This document shows, piece by piece, positions 1 through 9,240 of a DNA stretch of 64,000 nucleotides; positions within the stretch are counted from its first letter, which is position 1, and the number at the start of each line of letters is the position of its first letter. Below the pieces are notes generated by a model. It did not search any database, had not been told where the DNA came from, and saw only the letters and a program-made list of their open reading frames with translations. Source of the stretch: Pseudooctadecabacter jejudonensis (GTDB lineage Bacteria; Pseudomonadota; Alphaproteobacteria; Rhodobacterales; Rhodobacteraceae); the NCBI RefSeq assembly GCF_900172275.1, contig NZ_FWFT01000001.1, forward strand, positions 434,001 through 498,000, read 5' to 3'. Made by a program: the position numbers and the translations under genes.

Positions 1-1711
1 CTGTTCGGCTTTCAAACGTGGTGTCCTTCGGCAAGGGGACCATCGCCCAAAAACGTTGATGATACCGCTCCGCCATGCCGGACCCGATGACCCAAAATTC
101 ATCCTCGGCGCGACGGGTGACTGTGAAATCCCCCGCGATGCCACCGTTCACCCCAATCAAGGGTGTGAGGCAGGATCTTCCAACGACATCTGGCATACGG
201 TTGGCGAAGACCGCAGTCAGCCAATCCTTCGCCCCGGGGCCTTTACAGACGTATTTGGCAAAGTTGGAAATATCAATGATCCCAACAGCTTGCCGCAGCA
301 TCTTCGCCTCACGACCGACGCTGTCAAACCAGGGCTGGCGGGTGAAACCGGCGCTATCGGGCACGTCTTTGTCAAAATACGCAGGATGTTCCCAGCCGTA
401 GTTAAGCCCAAAGACGCCCCCCAAATCGCGCTGCATCGCGTAAATAGGACGCGTGCGCACAGGCCGCCCAGCGTCGCGTTCTTCCCCGGGGAAATGGATC
501 TTGAAACGGTGTGCATATTGATCACCCACACGCGCCTTGGTGAAGGCCGCGTCGGCCCAAGCGCCAAAGCGCGCCACGTCCCACGCGAACATGTCATAGG
601 TGGATTCGCCCTTCGTGATCCATTCGGCCGCCATCAGTCCCATGCCCCCCGACTGGCTGAACCCAGGAATGATACCGTTGCAGCAAAAGTAATTCCGCAA
701 ATCGGGGTGCGGCCCAAACAGCACGTTGCTGTCCGGAGACCAGATCATCGGGCCATTGATCACACGCTTGATCCCCGCCTCACCCACGACAGGCACACGG
801 TCGATGGCGCGCATCATGTTGTCCTCGATCCGTTCCAGATCGTCGGCAAACAGCTCATGCCCGAAGCCCTGCGGCGTGCCGCCTTCGGCCCAAAACCGCA
901 CGTCTTTTTCGTAGGCTCCAACAAGCAGCCCCTGCCCTTCCTGGCGCAGATAATATTCCCCGTCGCGGTCCGCGACCGACGGCAAACGCCGGTCCATCGC
1001 GGTAATCTCAGCTATGGTTTCAGTGACAAAATACTGGTGTTCCGTCGGCAGCAATGGCAGCTCAATTCCAGCGAGTTTGGCAACCTCTCGCCCCCAAAGC
1101 CCCGCTGCATTGATGACCCATTCGGTGTGAATGTTGCCCTTTGGTGTTTCGACGATCCATGTCCCGTCGGGCTGCTGAAGTGTCGCGGTGACAGGGCAAA
1201 ACCGCATAATCTCCGCACCGCGCTGGCGCGCACCCACCGCGTAGGCGTTTGTGACGCCGCTGGGGTCCACGTTGCCGCCATCGGGTTCAAACATAATGCA
1301 CCGGATGCCGTCATAATTGACCAACGGGTGGAGGCGTTCAGCCTCGGCACGGTCAACCTCATGAAAATTCATCCCGTAAAACTTCGCCTTGGCGGCCTGC
1401 AAACGCAGCTGATGTTCGCGGTCTTCGGTCTGGGCCAGATACAGGCTGCCGGGCTGGAAAACGCCACACGACTGGCCTGTCTCGGCCTCCAACTCAGTAT
1501 AAAGGTTCATCGTATAGTGCTGAATTCGTGAGATATTCGTGCTGTCATGCAGCCCGTGAATATTGGCGGCAGCATGCCATGTGGACCCTGACGTCAACTC
1601 ATCGCGTTCCAGCAAGACAACATCTGTCCAGCCCAGCTTGGCCAGGTGATACAGGATGGAGCAACCGATAACGCCGCCCCCGATGACGACAGCTTGGGCA
1701 TGGGTACGCAT
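1..1711 (-). CDS. Dimethylglycine dehydrogenase-like FAD/GcvT protein, 3' end cut by window
   Basis: The start at 1711 is preceded by an AAGAGG ribosome site. About 570 residues are visible before the left edge cuts the gene. The N-terminus has a dinucleotide-binding GGGVIG motif (residues 11-16) and a GSTWHAA segment; in characterised dimethylglycine dehydrogenases the STWH histidine probably carries FAD covalently. An FAD-oxidoreductase domain fills roughly residues 5-400, and a folate-binding GcvT-type domain begins near 430 and is truncated. The family oxidatively demethylates N-methyl amino acids such as dimethylglycine or sarcosine, passing the C1 unit to tetrahydrofolate. It is clearly paralogous to the plus-strand gene at 3284, with the same N-terminal layout. 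The exact substrate cannot be read from sequence. Confidence 0.85.
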   Translation of the reverse strand, partial: MRTHAQAVVIGGGVIGCSILYHLAKLGWTDVVLLERDELTSGSTWHAAANIHGLHDSTNISRIQHYTMNLYTELEAETGQSCGVFQPGSLYLAQTEDREHQLRLQAAKAKFYGMNFHEVDRAEAERLHPLVNYDGIRCIMFEPDGGNVDPSGVTNAYAVGARQRGAEIMRFCPVTATLQQPDGTWIVETPKGNIHTEWVINAAGLWGREVAKLAGIELPLLPTEHQYFVTETIAEITAMDRRLPSVADRDGEYYLRQEGQGLLVGAYEKDVRFWAEGGTPQGFGHELFADDLERIEDNMMRAIDRVPVVGEAGIKRVINGPMIWSPDSNVLFGPHPDLRNYFCCNGIIPGFSQSGGMGLMAAEWITKGESTYDMFAWDVARFGAWADAAFTKARVGDQYAHRFKIHFPGEERDAGRPVRTRPIYAMQRDLGGVFGLNYGWEHPAYFDKDVPDSAGFTRQPWFDSVGREAKMLRQAVGIIDISNFAKYVCKGPGAKDWLTAVFANRMPDVVGRSCLTPLIGVNGGIAGDFTVTRRAEDEFWVIGSGMAERYHQRFWAMVPLPKDTTFESRT

Positions 1712-1802
1712 GAAAACCTCTTGGTGTGATCTGCGTCCAGCCTGCCCGCAGCGCCCCCGTCAGAATGTCCCGTTCCCGACATCTTTCGTCGCGCTGTGAC
1801 CG

Positions 1803-3182
1803 CTATTCCCGTCCCCCGACTGGGTCTGTGTCTGGGTCTGTCGTCGGATGATCCGCATTTTCGCTGTCCAGACTGTCCAACACCCGGGACGAGGTGGATT
1901 TGCGCAACCTGTCCATGTCAGGCGCAAAGTTCAGCGCCTGCTGGGCGCGCTGGAATTCGATACAAGCAGCCTTGAATGCGGCATCCCGCATTTGCGGGTC
2001 ATCATGGTCGATCAAACGGCGAAAACTGGACTGAAGTCGCTGTTGGACCTCAATCAAAGCGGCACCGTCGCGGGCCAAAGCCCCAAAGGCGTCCTCAATC
2101 AGATCGTAGGGGCTCAGCGGCTTGATCCAAAGTCGGGCGTGCGCGGGGGGGCCGTCAATGTCCGTCTCATCACGGTAGTACGTCAAAATGCGCGACAGCC
2201 GCGTGATGACATCAATGGCCGTGCCTGGGTCATTGATGCCTGGCGACAGGGCCTTGGATGCAATTTCCCCCATGGCCATCAGCCCAAATCTGGGATCCTG
2301 TTCGTAGGTCCGCACGTCGCCCATTTTGATATGCGCATCCAAGACCTTGTCGAAGGACTTGGTGTCATTCGCGGTGTCGGGGGGATCGGTTTGCACCCAA
2401 TAGGCCAAAACCTCCCCCCGCATCACGAAGGCGCCTGGGCTTTCGATCAGATAGACATCGCAGCCATAGGCCTCCGCCCGGTCATTGAGGGATTCCTGAT
2501 AGATATGCTGCACGTAACCGCTTTCGTCCGCACGAAAGGCTGTGGCGTTTTGGGGAACCTCAACGCTGTCATCCCATGGATGCGCGCCCAGACACGGGGT
2601 TTTCAATCGGTCCTGAAATTGGGTCGATGTGATGTCTTCTATCTGGCGGGTGGTGTCCATCAAACTGCCAAAGGTCTGCAAGTGCACGACCCAGCGGATC
2701 AGGGACCAGACCACATAACACAGCACCAACACTGTCATGCCGAACAGCACCAAGGCCCGTTCATCAGCAAAGATGTTCAACTCACGCAGGATAATTGCGG
2801 TCAACGCGTACACATAGGCCCCGATGAACCCCGCCAATGTGTTCTGCGTGGTCGGATCCTGAATAATCAGGCGGTGCGTGCGCGGCGTGAACTGGGACGA
2901 GGAATTGCGATACACCGTCACCATAACGGTCAGGGAAAAGGTCGTAACCGCCAACATGGCGTTGGCGATAATCGACAAGAGCCTGTCCGCCGCCTTGCCG
3001 CTGACAACGCCAGAGACGTCGTCCGGCAACAGCGGCCCGATCACTGTTGCGACCCCAAGGGCCACCAAAGCCATCGCGCCCAGAATGATCACCCGCGCCA
3101 CCAAGGTGCGCGACACCTCCCGCAGAATGCGCAGGATCAGTTTTGGCCATGCGACAAGTTTGCTTGTGATCGCCTTTATCAT
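1803..3182 (-). CDS. DUF2254 family membrane protein
   Basis: A 459-residue protein with four hydrophobic segments in its first 170 residues (about 30-52, 70-92, 118-137 and 145-166), followed by a long soluble, acidic C-terminal domain. This is the layout of the DUF2254 predicted membrane protein family, whose function is not established. The start is supported by a GGTGGA site just upstream. It lies between two dimethylglycine-dehydrogenase-like genes, on the same strand as the left one and divergent from the right one; no functional link is visible. The C-terminal tail (DSENADHPTTDPDTDP) is low-complexity and probably disordered. Confidence 0.8.
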   Translation of the reverse strand: MIKAITSKLVAWPKLILRILREVSRTLVARVIILGAMALVALGVATVIGPLLPDDVSGVVSGKAADRLLSIIANAMLAVTTFSLTVMVTVYRNSSSQFTPRTHRLIIQDPTTQNTLAGFIGAYVYALTAIILRELNIFADERALVLFGMTVLVLCYVVWSLIRWVVHLQTFGSLMDTTRQIEDITSTQFQDRLKTPCLGAHPWDDSVEVPQNATAFRADESGYVQHIYQESLNDRAEAYGCDVYLIESPGAFVMRGEVLAYWVQTDPPDTANDTKSFDKVLDAHIKMGDVRTYEQDPRFGLMAMGEIASKALSPGINDPGTAIDVITRLSRILTYYRDETDIDGPPAHARLWIKPLSPYDLIEDAFGALARDGAALIEVQQRLQSSFRRLIDHDDPQMRDAAFKAACIEFQRAQQALNFAPDMDRLRKSTSSRVLDSLDSENADHPTTDPDTDPVGGRE

Positions 3183-3283
3183 TCCACCATCCGCCCTGGC
3201 TGCGACATCCGGTGTCGTTTTCGATCTTGCGCAAAACAGACAGGACGATAGCGTTTCCGAAGATCAGTCAAAGGACCACCCCT

Positions 3284-5674
3284 ATGAAAAACACCAGCCA
3301 AGTGGTTGTCATCGGCGGCGGCGTCGTGGGCGCATCCGTGCTGTATCATCTTACGAAACTGGGGTGGTCTGATGTCATGCTTGTAGAACGCAGCGAATTG
3401 ACGTCAGGTTCCACGTGGCATGCCGCGGGCGGGTTTCACACCCTCAACGGCGACACCAATATGGCGGCTCTACAGGGCTACACCATCAAGCTGTATAAAG
3501 AGCTGGAGGAGATCACCGGCATGTCCTGCGGACTGCACCATGTGGGCGGCGTGACCTTGGCCGACAACAAAGACCGCTTCGACATGCTGGTCGCCGAACG
3601 GGCCAAACACCGCTACATGGGGCTTGAGACTGAGATCATCGGCCCTGATGAGATCCGCAAAATTGCCCCCATTGCCAACACCGACGGCATCTTGGGCGCG
3701 CTTTATGATCCGCTGGACGGGCATCTTGACCCATCTGGCACAACACATGCCTACGCCAAGGCCGCCCGCATGGGCGGTGCCACGATTGAAACCCACTGCA
3801 TGGTCACGGCCACCACCCAGCGACCCGATGGCACATGGGATGTTGTCACAGACAAAGGCACCATTCACACCGAACACGTGGTCAATGCCGGCGGTCTCTG
3901 GGCCCGTGAGGTCGCCGCCATGGCCGGCATTTACGCCCCCCTGCACCCGATGGAACACCAGTATATCGTCACAGACGATGTGCCCGAGATTTATGAGCGC
4001 GACAGCGAACACCCCCATGTCATGGACCCCGCTGGCGAAAGCTATCTCCGCCAGGAAGGGCGCGGATTGTGCATCGGGTTTTACGAACAACCCTGCCGCC
4101 CCTGGGCCGTCGATGGCACGCCATGGTCCTTCGGGCATGAACTGCTGCCCGATGATTTCGACAAAATCGAAGACAGCATTGCCTTTGCTTACAAACGCTT
4201 TCCCGCCCTTGAACGTGCGGGCGTCAAATCCGTGGTCCATGGCCCCTTCACCTTTGCCCCTGACGGCAATCCGCTGGTCGGACCTGTTCCGGGGATGCGC
4301 GGCTATTGGTCAGCCTGTGGGGTGATGGCGGGGTTCTCTCAGGGGGGCGGCGTGGGGCTCATGCTCGCCCAATGGATGGTCACAGGCGAATGCGAACGCG
4401 ATGTGTCCGCCATGGATGTGGCCCGTTTCGGGGATTGGATCACGCCGGGCTATACGCGGCCCAAGGTGATCGAGAATTACCAGAAACGATTTTCAATCGC
4501 CTATCCCAACGAAGAACTGCCCGCCGCGCGGCCCCACCGCACAACGCCGATGTATGATGTCTTCGAAGACATGGGCGCGGTCTTTGGCCACCAATACGGA
4601 CTAGAGGTCGTGAACTACTTCGCCCAGGACGGGGACCCGACCTATGAAACCCCGTCCTTCCGCCGCTCGGACGCTTGGGACGCAATTGCACGTGAAGTGC
4701 GCGGTGTGCGTGAAGGCGTCGGGATCACCGAAGTGCATAACTTTGGGAAATACCGCATCAAAGGCCCCCGCGCACGGGCCTGGTTGGACCATATAATGGC
4801 CGGTCGCATCCCCAAGCCGGGTCGCCTTTCCTTGACACCAATGCTGTCTGAAAAAGGTAAGCTTTTGGGGGACTTTACCGTCTCCTGTCAGGATGAATTT
4901 ACATTCCATTTAACGGCATCCTATGGCGCCCAGGCACAGCATATGCGTTGGTTCATGCAACATGAAGAAGATGGCGTAAGCATCGAAAACATAAGCGATA
5001 AATTGACAGGGTTCTCCATTGCAGGCCCCCAGGCCAAGACCCTCCTTGCAGCTTGCACCCGCGACACCGCCGACCTGCGCTTTTTGGACGTCCGCCCCAT
5101 GACCATCGGACAGACCGCCTGCATTGTGCAGCGGGTCAGTTATACCGGCGATCTGGGGTATGAAATCTACTGTGATCCCATGGACCAACGCGCCCTGTGG
5201 ACAACTTTGTGGACGCAAGGCGCCGCCATGGGCGTCACGCCCTTCGGCATGCGCGCCATCATGTCCCTCAGACTGGATCGTCACTTCGGCTCATGGATGC
5301 GGGAATTCAGCCCCGATTACACCGCCAAAGAGGTCGGAATGGACCGCTTTATCGACTGGTTCAAAGACTTTATCGGCAAAGAGGCAACCATGGCTGACGA
5401 CCCGGACCGCACCTTGGCGACCTTCCTCGTGGATGCCACGGATACCGATGTCACCGCCTATGAACCGATCTTCGAGGACGACACCGTCATCGGCTTTTGC
5501 ACCTCAGGCGGCTACTCGCACCACTTGGGCAAATCCATCGCCTTTGGGCTCATTCCCAAGGATCGCGCCACCGAAGGCCTCAAGGTTGATATCGAACTTC
5601 TGGGCGACCGCCGCCCCGCCACGCTCATCACGACCCCATTGTTTGATCCGGACGGCACGCGGATGCGCGGCTGA
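3284..5674 (+). CDS. Dimethylglycine/sarcosine dehydrogenase-like FAD-GcvT protein
   Basis: A complete 796-residue protein, the usual length for dimethylglycine dehydrogenase-type enzymes. Residues 11-16 form the GGGVVG FAD-binding motif and a GSTWHAAGG segment follows, with the histidine that probably anchors FAD. An FAD-dependent oxidoreductase domain spans about 5-370, a linker follows, and GcvT plus GcvT C-terminal barrel domains span about 435-790 and should bind tetrahydrofolate. The start at 3284 is preferred over an in-frame upstream one because AAGGACC lies at the right distance. The expected reaction is oxidative N-demethylation yielding methylene-tetrahydrofolate; metF and a folate methyltransferase lie 33 kb away. 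Its paralogue is the minus-strand gene ending at 1711. Substrate not determined. Confidence 0.88.
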   Translation: MKNTSQVVVIGGGVVGASVLYHLTKLGWSDVMLVERSELTSGSTWHAAGGFHTLNGDTNMAALQGYTIKLYKELEEITGMSCGLHHVGGVTLADNKDRFDMLVAERAKHRYMGLETEIIGPDEIRKIAPIANTDGILGALYDPLDGHLDPSGTTHAYAKAARMGGATIETHCMVTATTQRPDGTWDVVTDKGTIHTEHVVNAGGLWAREVAAMAGIYAPLHPMEHQYIVTDDVPEIYERDSEHPHVMDPAGESYLRQEGRGLCIGFYEQPCRPWAVDGTPWSFGHELLPDDFDKIEDSIAFAYKRFPALERAGVKSVVHGPFTFAPDGNPLVGPVPGMRGYWSACGVMAGFSQGGGVGLMLAQWMVTGECERDVSAMDVARFGDWITPGYTRPKVIENYQKRFSIAYPNEELPAARPHRTTPMYDVFEDMGAVFGHQYGLEVVNYFAQDGDPTYETPSFRRSDAWDAIAREVRGVREGVGITEVHNFGKYRIKGPRARAWLDHIMAGRIPKPGRLSLTPMLSEKGKLLGDFTVSCQDEFTFHLTASYGAQAQHMRWFMQHEEDGVSIENISDKLTGFSIAGPQAKTLLAACTRDTADLRFLDVRPMTIGQTACIVQRVSYTGDLGYEIYCDPMDQRALWTTLWTQGAAMGVTPFGMRAIMSLRLDRHFGSWMREFSPDYTAKEVGMDRFIDWFKDFIGKEATMADDPDRTLATFLVDATDTDVTAYEPIFEDDTVIGFCTSGGYSHHLGKSIAFGLIPKDRATEGLKVDIELLGDRRPATLITTPLFDPDGTRMRG

Positions 5675-5676
5675 CC

Positions 5677-5730
5677 TTCATCTGACCCAATAAACTCCCG
5701 CCGGAGGCCCTAAAATTCTGGAATTTTAGG
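5677..5730 (+). repeat. 54-bp dispersed repeat, copy 1, with CCTAAAATTC palindrome
   Basis: Starts three bases after the dehydrogenase stop. The right half (5709-5730) is a 22-bp near-perfect palindrome whose arms are CCTAAAATTC and GAATTTTAGG, with one centre mismatch. The left half (TTCATCTGACCC ... CCCGCCGG) also recurs at 28088-28141; the two 54-bp copies differ at only four positions. A third, palindrome-only copy lies at 41554-41577. It may act as a terminator or RNA-processing hairpin for the upstream gene. Confidence 0.85.
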
Positions 5731-5753
5731 CATTCCTGCCGGACAGTGGCACC

Positions 5754-6332
5754 ATGATCGCAATACTTTATCTTGCCGCGGGCCTGTCCAGCCGCATGCG
5801 CGGGGGGGACAAACTTCTCGAAGTTCTGAACGGCACGCCGCTCCTGCGTCTGCAACTGATGCGCGGGGCCTCAGTCGCGCGGACCTTCGTGACCCTCCCC
5901 CCGGCCCCGCACCCTCGCCACGACGTGGTTCCAGATACGATCACCAAGGTGCCCGTCGAAGGTCAGATGTCGGACAGCATTCGCGCGGGGCTCGCAGCCC
6001 TGCCCAGTCAAGCAAGGGGCGTGATCATTTTGCCCGCTGATATGCCGGACATCACAGCTGAGGATCTGAAAATCCTTCACGCCGCCGCCCAAGAAAATGC
6101 GGCCCCCATAGTGCGGGCAACGACAGACGACGGAATACCCGGCCATCCCGTTTATTTCGCCCGTCGGATCTGGAAAGATTTCGAAATCTTGACAGGGGAT
6201 CGCGGCGCAGTCCGTATTTGCACCACCTACGAGGCAGAAACCGCCTTTATCCCCCTCGCTGGACAAAAAGCGCGGCTCGACCTCGACACACCAGAAGACT
6301 GGAAGACCTACCGCAAAAACTCTAAGCGGTGA
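5754..6332 (+). CDS. MobA/MocA-like nucleotidyltransferase
   Basis: A 192-residue protein with the NTP-transferase fold signature LAAGLSSRMRGGDKLL at residues 7-22 and a metal-binding LPADMPDI motif near residue 95. This is the family of molybdenum cofactor cytidylyl- and guanylyltransferases and related enzymes, which transfer a nucleotide from CTP or GTP. The protein ends in a DLDTPEDW motif typical of MocA-like members, so a role in maturing a xanthine-dehydrogenase-type molybdoenzyme is possible, but no molybdoenzyme gene is in the window. It follows the dehydrogenase gene by 79 bases, separated by the 54-bp repeat. Its 3' end overlaps the convergent RTX-Hint gene by 11 bp. Confidence 0.8.
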   Translation: MIAILYLAAGLSSRMRGGDKLLEVLNGTPLLRLQLMRGASVARTFVTLPPAPHPRHDVVPDTITKVPVEGQMSDSIRAGLAALPSQARGVIILPADMPDITAEDLKILHAAAQENAAPIVRATTDDGIPGHPVYFARRIWKDFEILTGDRGAVRICTTYEAETAFIPLAGQKARLDLDTPEDWKTYRKNSKR

Positions 6333-7575
6333 AAACCTGCACCTCATGACGCTTCAAAATGCGGCGAGCGGCCGCCCAGTCTGCGTTCATGTCTTCATTT
6401 GCCAATTCAGGGAACAGGGTGAAAACTTCACGGCGTTGATCGCCATCAAGACTGGACATGCCATAGGCACCCGCCTGAAAACTCTCTGTCCAGGCGCCAT
6501 TCGACAAAATGACCTCATGACGCTCAAACATCACGTGAATATAGCGCACCTCAGGCAAAGTTATCCGCTCAATCCCTGGGGTACCGACGAGATATTTCGC
6601 CGACGACAAAACCTCGTTCTCTTCAAAATACAGCGCAGCGCGCTCGCCCATCAGTAGAACGCGGTGATTGGGCGAGACCATGAGGTCTTGTTCCGGCAGA
6701 CCTTGTCCCAATGCCCCAGCCCGGATCAAAATGGGATGGAAGTTCGGCTGCGCCATAAGCTCGGTCCTGGTCATAGTCCGGGCACCCGTCCACTGCACAG
6801 TTTGTAGGCCGTTGTCACGGGTGAAGACCATATCGCCTGGTACAAGGTCTTCGACACGTCGTTGGCCATTTGGTGTGGCAATCCACGTGCCAGGAACGAA
6901 GCAGATGGGATCGGTCCGGATTTCTTCGATGTCCCGAAAAGTGATCCGGCCGAATTCGCGCCCGTCAGAGCCGCGCAGCAGAATGCGCCCGTTCTCTTCG
7001 CCGGGTCCACCGTCTTCAAATATGATTTGCGTATCGGGATCTTGCGCGAAGAATTCGGACAGATCGAGAATGTCCAAATCCCCCCCGTTTTCACCGCCAT
7101 CGACAAGGATATTATTGAAATTCGTCCCATCGTTGGAAACGATAAATTGATCGTTTCCAGATCCGCCGAACAACTGATCCTGATTGCCATCCCCGATAAT
7201 CGTGTCGTCTCCAGCCCCCCCGAAGATCCGATCGCTCTGTTCGTTGCCACCGGGGCCGTCACCGTCGATAAAATCGTTTCCTGCCCCACCGAAAATCAGG
7301 TCCTGGCCAACCCCACCAAAGATCGTGTCATCCCCATCGCCGGCGTCGATCCGGTCGCTGCCTTCACCGCCGTCAATACTGTCATTGCCACTGCCACCAA
7401 AAAGCCTATCGCCGCCGCGATCGCCTTCAAGTGTATCGTCACCTGAGCCACCAAACAGCCGGTCACTGTTGTTGCCGCCACGTAGGGTGTCATCTCCATC
7501 GCCGCCAAACAATTGATCGGCGTCATTTCCACCTGTGAGCGTATCGTCTCCGTTCGTTCCAAATTCGCGTGCCAT
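6322..7575 (-). CDS. RTX calcium-binding repeat protein with C-terminal Hint domain
   Basis: A 417-residue protein from the ATG at 7575 (MAREFGTNGDD); a 12-residue longer start is possible but unlikely. About ten glycine/aspartate nonapeptide RTX repeats (GGDGDDTL, GGSGNDSI types) fill residues 5-150. These bind calcium in proteins exported by type I secretion. From about residue 225 a Hint_2-type domain starts at the cysteine in ICFVPGTWIATPNG, with the conserved SPNHRVLL and HEVILSNGAWTES motifs. Hint domains can cleave the peptide bond before their first cysteine; whether this one does is unknown. The tail (LFPELA ... ARRILKRHE) matches the two neighbouring Hint proteins. It is the first of three consecutive Hint genes. 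Confidence 0.88.
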   Translation of the reverse strand: MAREFGTNGDDTLTGGNDADQLFGGDGDDTLRGGNNSDRLFGGSGDDTLEGDRGGDRLFGGSGNDSIDGGEGSDRIDAGDGDDTIFGGVGQDLIFGGAGNDFIDGDGPGGNEQSDRIFGGAGDDTIIGDGNQDQLFGGSGNDQFIVSNDGTNFNNILVDGGENGGDLDILDLSEFFAQDPDTQIIFEDGGPGEENGRILLRGSDGREFGRITFRDIEEIRTDPICFVPGTWIATPNGQRRVEDLVPGDMVFTRDNGLQTVQWTGARTMTRTELMAQPNFHPILIRAGALGQGLPEQDLMVSPNHRVLLMGERAALYFEENEVLSSAKYLVGTPGIERITLPEVRYIHVMFERHEVILSNGAWTESFQAGAYGMSSLDGDQRREVFTLFPELANEDMNADWAAARRILKRHEVQVFTA

Positions 7576-7886
7576 GTTTCTTGACCTTTTTTTCGCGATT
7601 GCGGGGGGCAATCCTTGGGGGGCTTTGTTTACGTTGACGTCTATCTAGTCGGCTGACCGCACAGCAGAAGAGGTCAGAGCAACACGATCCGTCACAGATA
7701 TGTTTTCAAAAAAGACAACATTTCAGCGAATAGTTTTTATGGACATTAATTTCTGACAAATTGTCGCACTGACACATTCGCAGGGCCCAACCTTGGCCCC
7801 AAAATTAAGGCCGAGGCGCGGTGTTGCGTCTCGGCCTTGCAGTGTTACACCCGATCACGGACGCAATCTGGACGTGGGAGTAGGTG
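7576..7886. other. 311-bp intergenic region between two Hint genes
   Basis: No convincing gene. It holds the promoter region of the RTX-Hint gene (AT-rich stretch about 7690-7770) and the terminator of the downstream Hint gene at 7797-7838. The in-frame extension of the RTX-Hint gene to 7611 is the only other coding possibility. Confidence 0.6.
7797..7838 (-). terminator. Rho-independent terminator of Hint gene 7887-8978
   Basis: Read on the minus strand, AAGGCCGAGaCGC pairs with GCGcCTCGGCCTT (7807-7838) around a short loop and is followed by a T-rich run (TTAATTTT). It lies about 50 bases after the stop codon of the Hint gene. Confidence 0.85.
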
Positions 7887-8978
7887 TTAAACCAATAGAC
7901 AGGCTTCGTGCTTTTTCAGGGCCCGACGCGCGGACTGATAGTTGCCAAGGCCCGCCGTCGTGGACAATTCGGGGAAAAGGTCAAACAACTCCGCGCGTTG
8001 GCTTTCACCGATCCCTTTGAGGCTATAGTCAGCGGGCTGAAAACTTTCAGTCCAGGCGCCATTGGACAGAATCACCTCATGACGGTCGAACATGATGTGA
8101 AAATACGCCACATCTCCTGGTGCCTCTCGCGATACATCGTGCATTGCCAACAAGTGTTTGGCGGCGACCAACACCTCGTTCTCACCGAAATATAATGCAG
8201 CCTGTTCGCCCGTGATTAAGACCCGATGGTTGGGTGACAAAACTAAATCTGTCTCAGGCACGGCCCCTGAAAATGCACCAGCGGCAAATCGAACAGGTGC
8301 CCAATCGGGTTTGATGGACACCTCTTTTTTCGTCAGATCACGCCTGCCGATCCACCGGATCGATTGCAATCCATTGTCGCGGGTCATCACACGGTCATCG
8401 ACTTTAAGAGCCTCGACCGGGATTTCACCCCGATCTGTCGCGATCATTGTCCCTAAGGTGAAACACGGGACCAGATCCGCGGCCTGTCTGTCGGCGACAA
8501 GGTTGTAGCCTTGCCCGGGGTTGCCGTTGGCGTAAACGGGCGAAATCAATTGGATCGACTGAATGGGAGCCGCCTCAATTGCGGCTTGGTCAGCATTCGC
8601 GCTGAATTCGGGCATCAAATAGACATCACCATTTGTAGCCTGGGTCACAACCGCAGTGATATTGGCTGTCGTCCCATCAAAATAGGTGATCGTCGCATTG
8701 AAGATCATTGTGGAGTCGTGGGTTTGCGTTACGCCATCAACGGTAAAGGTGTCATTCGACGCAGTGTTATCAATATCGTAAGAGTTGGCTTCGATCCCGC
8801 CAGAAAAACTATCGGCTTCCCAGTCTTTGACGTTATCCGTTGACGCCAAAGGATCTGACGCACTCCCATACGTCCCGAGCCAGCTATTGACCGCAGTCTG
8901 GCTTACAAACTGGTTGCCTTCACCCGCGTCGATGTCGGGCAAATTTCCAAGAAACAGAACTTCAAAAGATGTCGGCAC
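7887..8978 (-). CDS. Hint-domain protein without RTX repeats
   Basis: About 363 residues from a GTG at 8978 (VPTSFEVLFLGNLPDID), chosen because the fourth Hint protein in this window begins in the same way (STLYLGTIADLD). An in-frame ATG at 9017 would add 13 residues. The N-terminal 170 residues form a beta-rich acidic domain of unknown role. The Hint_2 domain begins at PCFTLGTMIATDRGEIPVE and contains LSPNHRVLITGE and HEVILSNGAWTES. The last 200 residues are close to those of the giant protein encoded at 9241-16446, including the tail GLGNYQSARRALKKHEA. Both ends of the gene carry clear terminators, so it is probably its own transcription unit. Confidence 0.85.
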   Translation of the reverse strand: MPTSFEVLFLGNLPDIDAGEGNQFVSQTAVNSWLGTYGSASDPLASTDNVKDWEADSFSGGIEANSYDIDNTASNDTFTVDGVTQTHDSTMIFNATITYFDGTTANITAVVTQATNGDVYLMPEFSANADQAAIEAAPIQSIQLISPVYANGNPGQGYNLVADRQAADLVPCFTLGTMIATDRGEIPVEALKVDDRVMTRDNGLQSIRWIGRRDLTKKEVSIKPDWAPVRFAAGAFSGAVPETDLVLSPNHRVLITGEQAALYFGENEVLVAAKHLLAMHDVSREAPGDVAYFHIMFDRHEVILSNGAWTESFQPADYSLKGIGESQRAELFDLFPELSTTAGLGNYQSARRALKKHEACLLV

Positions 8979-9162
8979 AATACCCCCCGGTAACAGTTGT
9001 ACGATGGACCTATGCAATACGACATTATCTTTAACGGGGAAAAGCGCCGCATCAAAATCATTAAGTGAAAATTAGGTAACCTGCGCAATGTTGGCCCGTT
9101 GCCGACGACAATGGAAGCTTGGTGCCATAATTGTCGCCAAAATAGAAACACGGGCCTTTGAC

Positions 9163-9195
9163 TAAAAAAGCCGAGGCACCTCAGGTGCCTCGGCT
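9163..9195 (-). terminator. Rho-independent terminator of the giant RTX-Hint gene
   Basis: A perfect 12-bp stem, AGCCGAGGCACC against GGTGCCTCGGCT with a three-base loop (9169-9195), followed on the minus strand by TTTTTTA. It lies 45 bases beyond the stop of the 2401-residue gene. Confidence 0.92.
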
Positions 9196-9240
9196 CTTGT
9201 ACCACACCCGACCACTTACACAGTCGGGGGCAGCTGCATA

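Noticed and set aside
56-1531. A 491-codon plus-strand open frame at the left edge
   Set aside because: The minus strand over the same stretch gives a continuous DMGDH-like protein with FAD motifs from 1711 to the edge.
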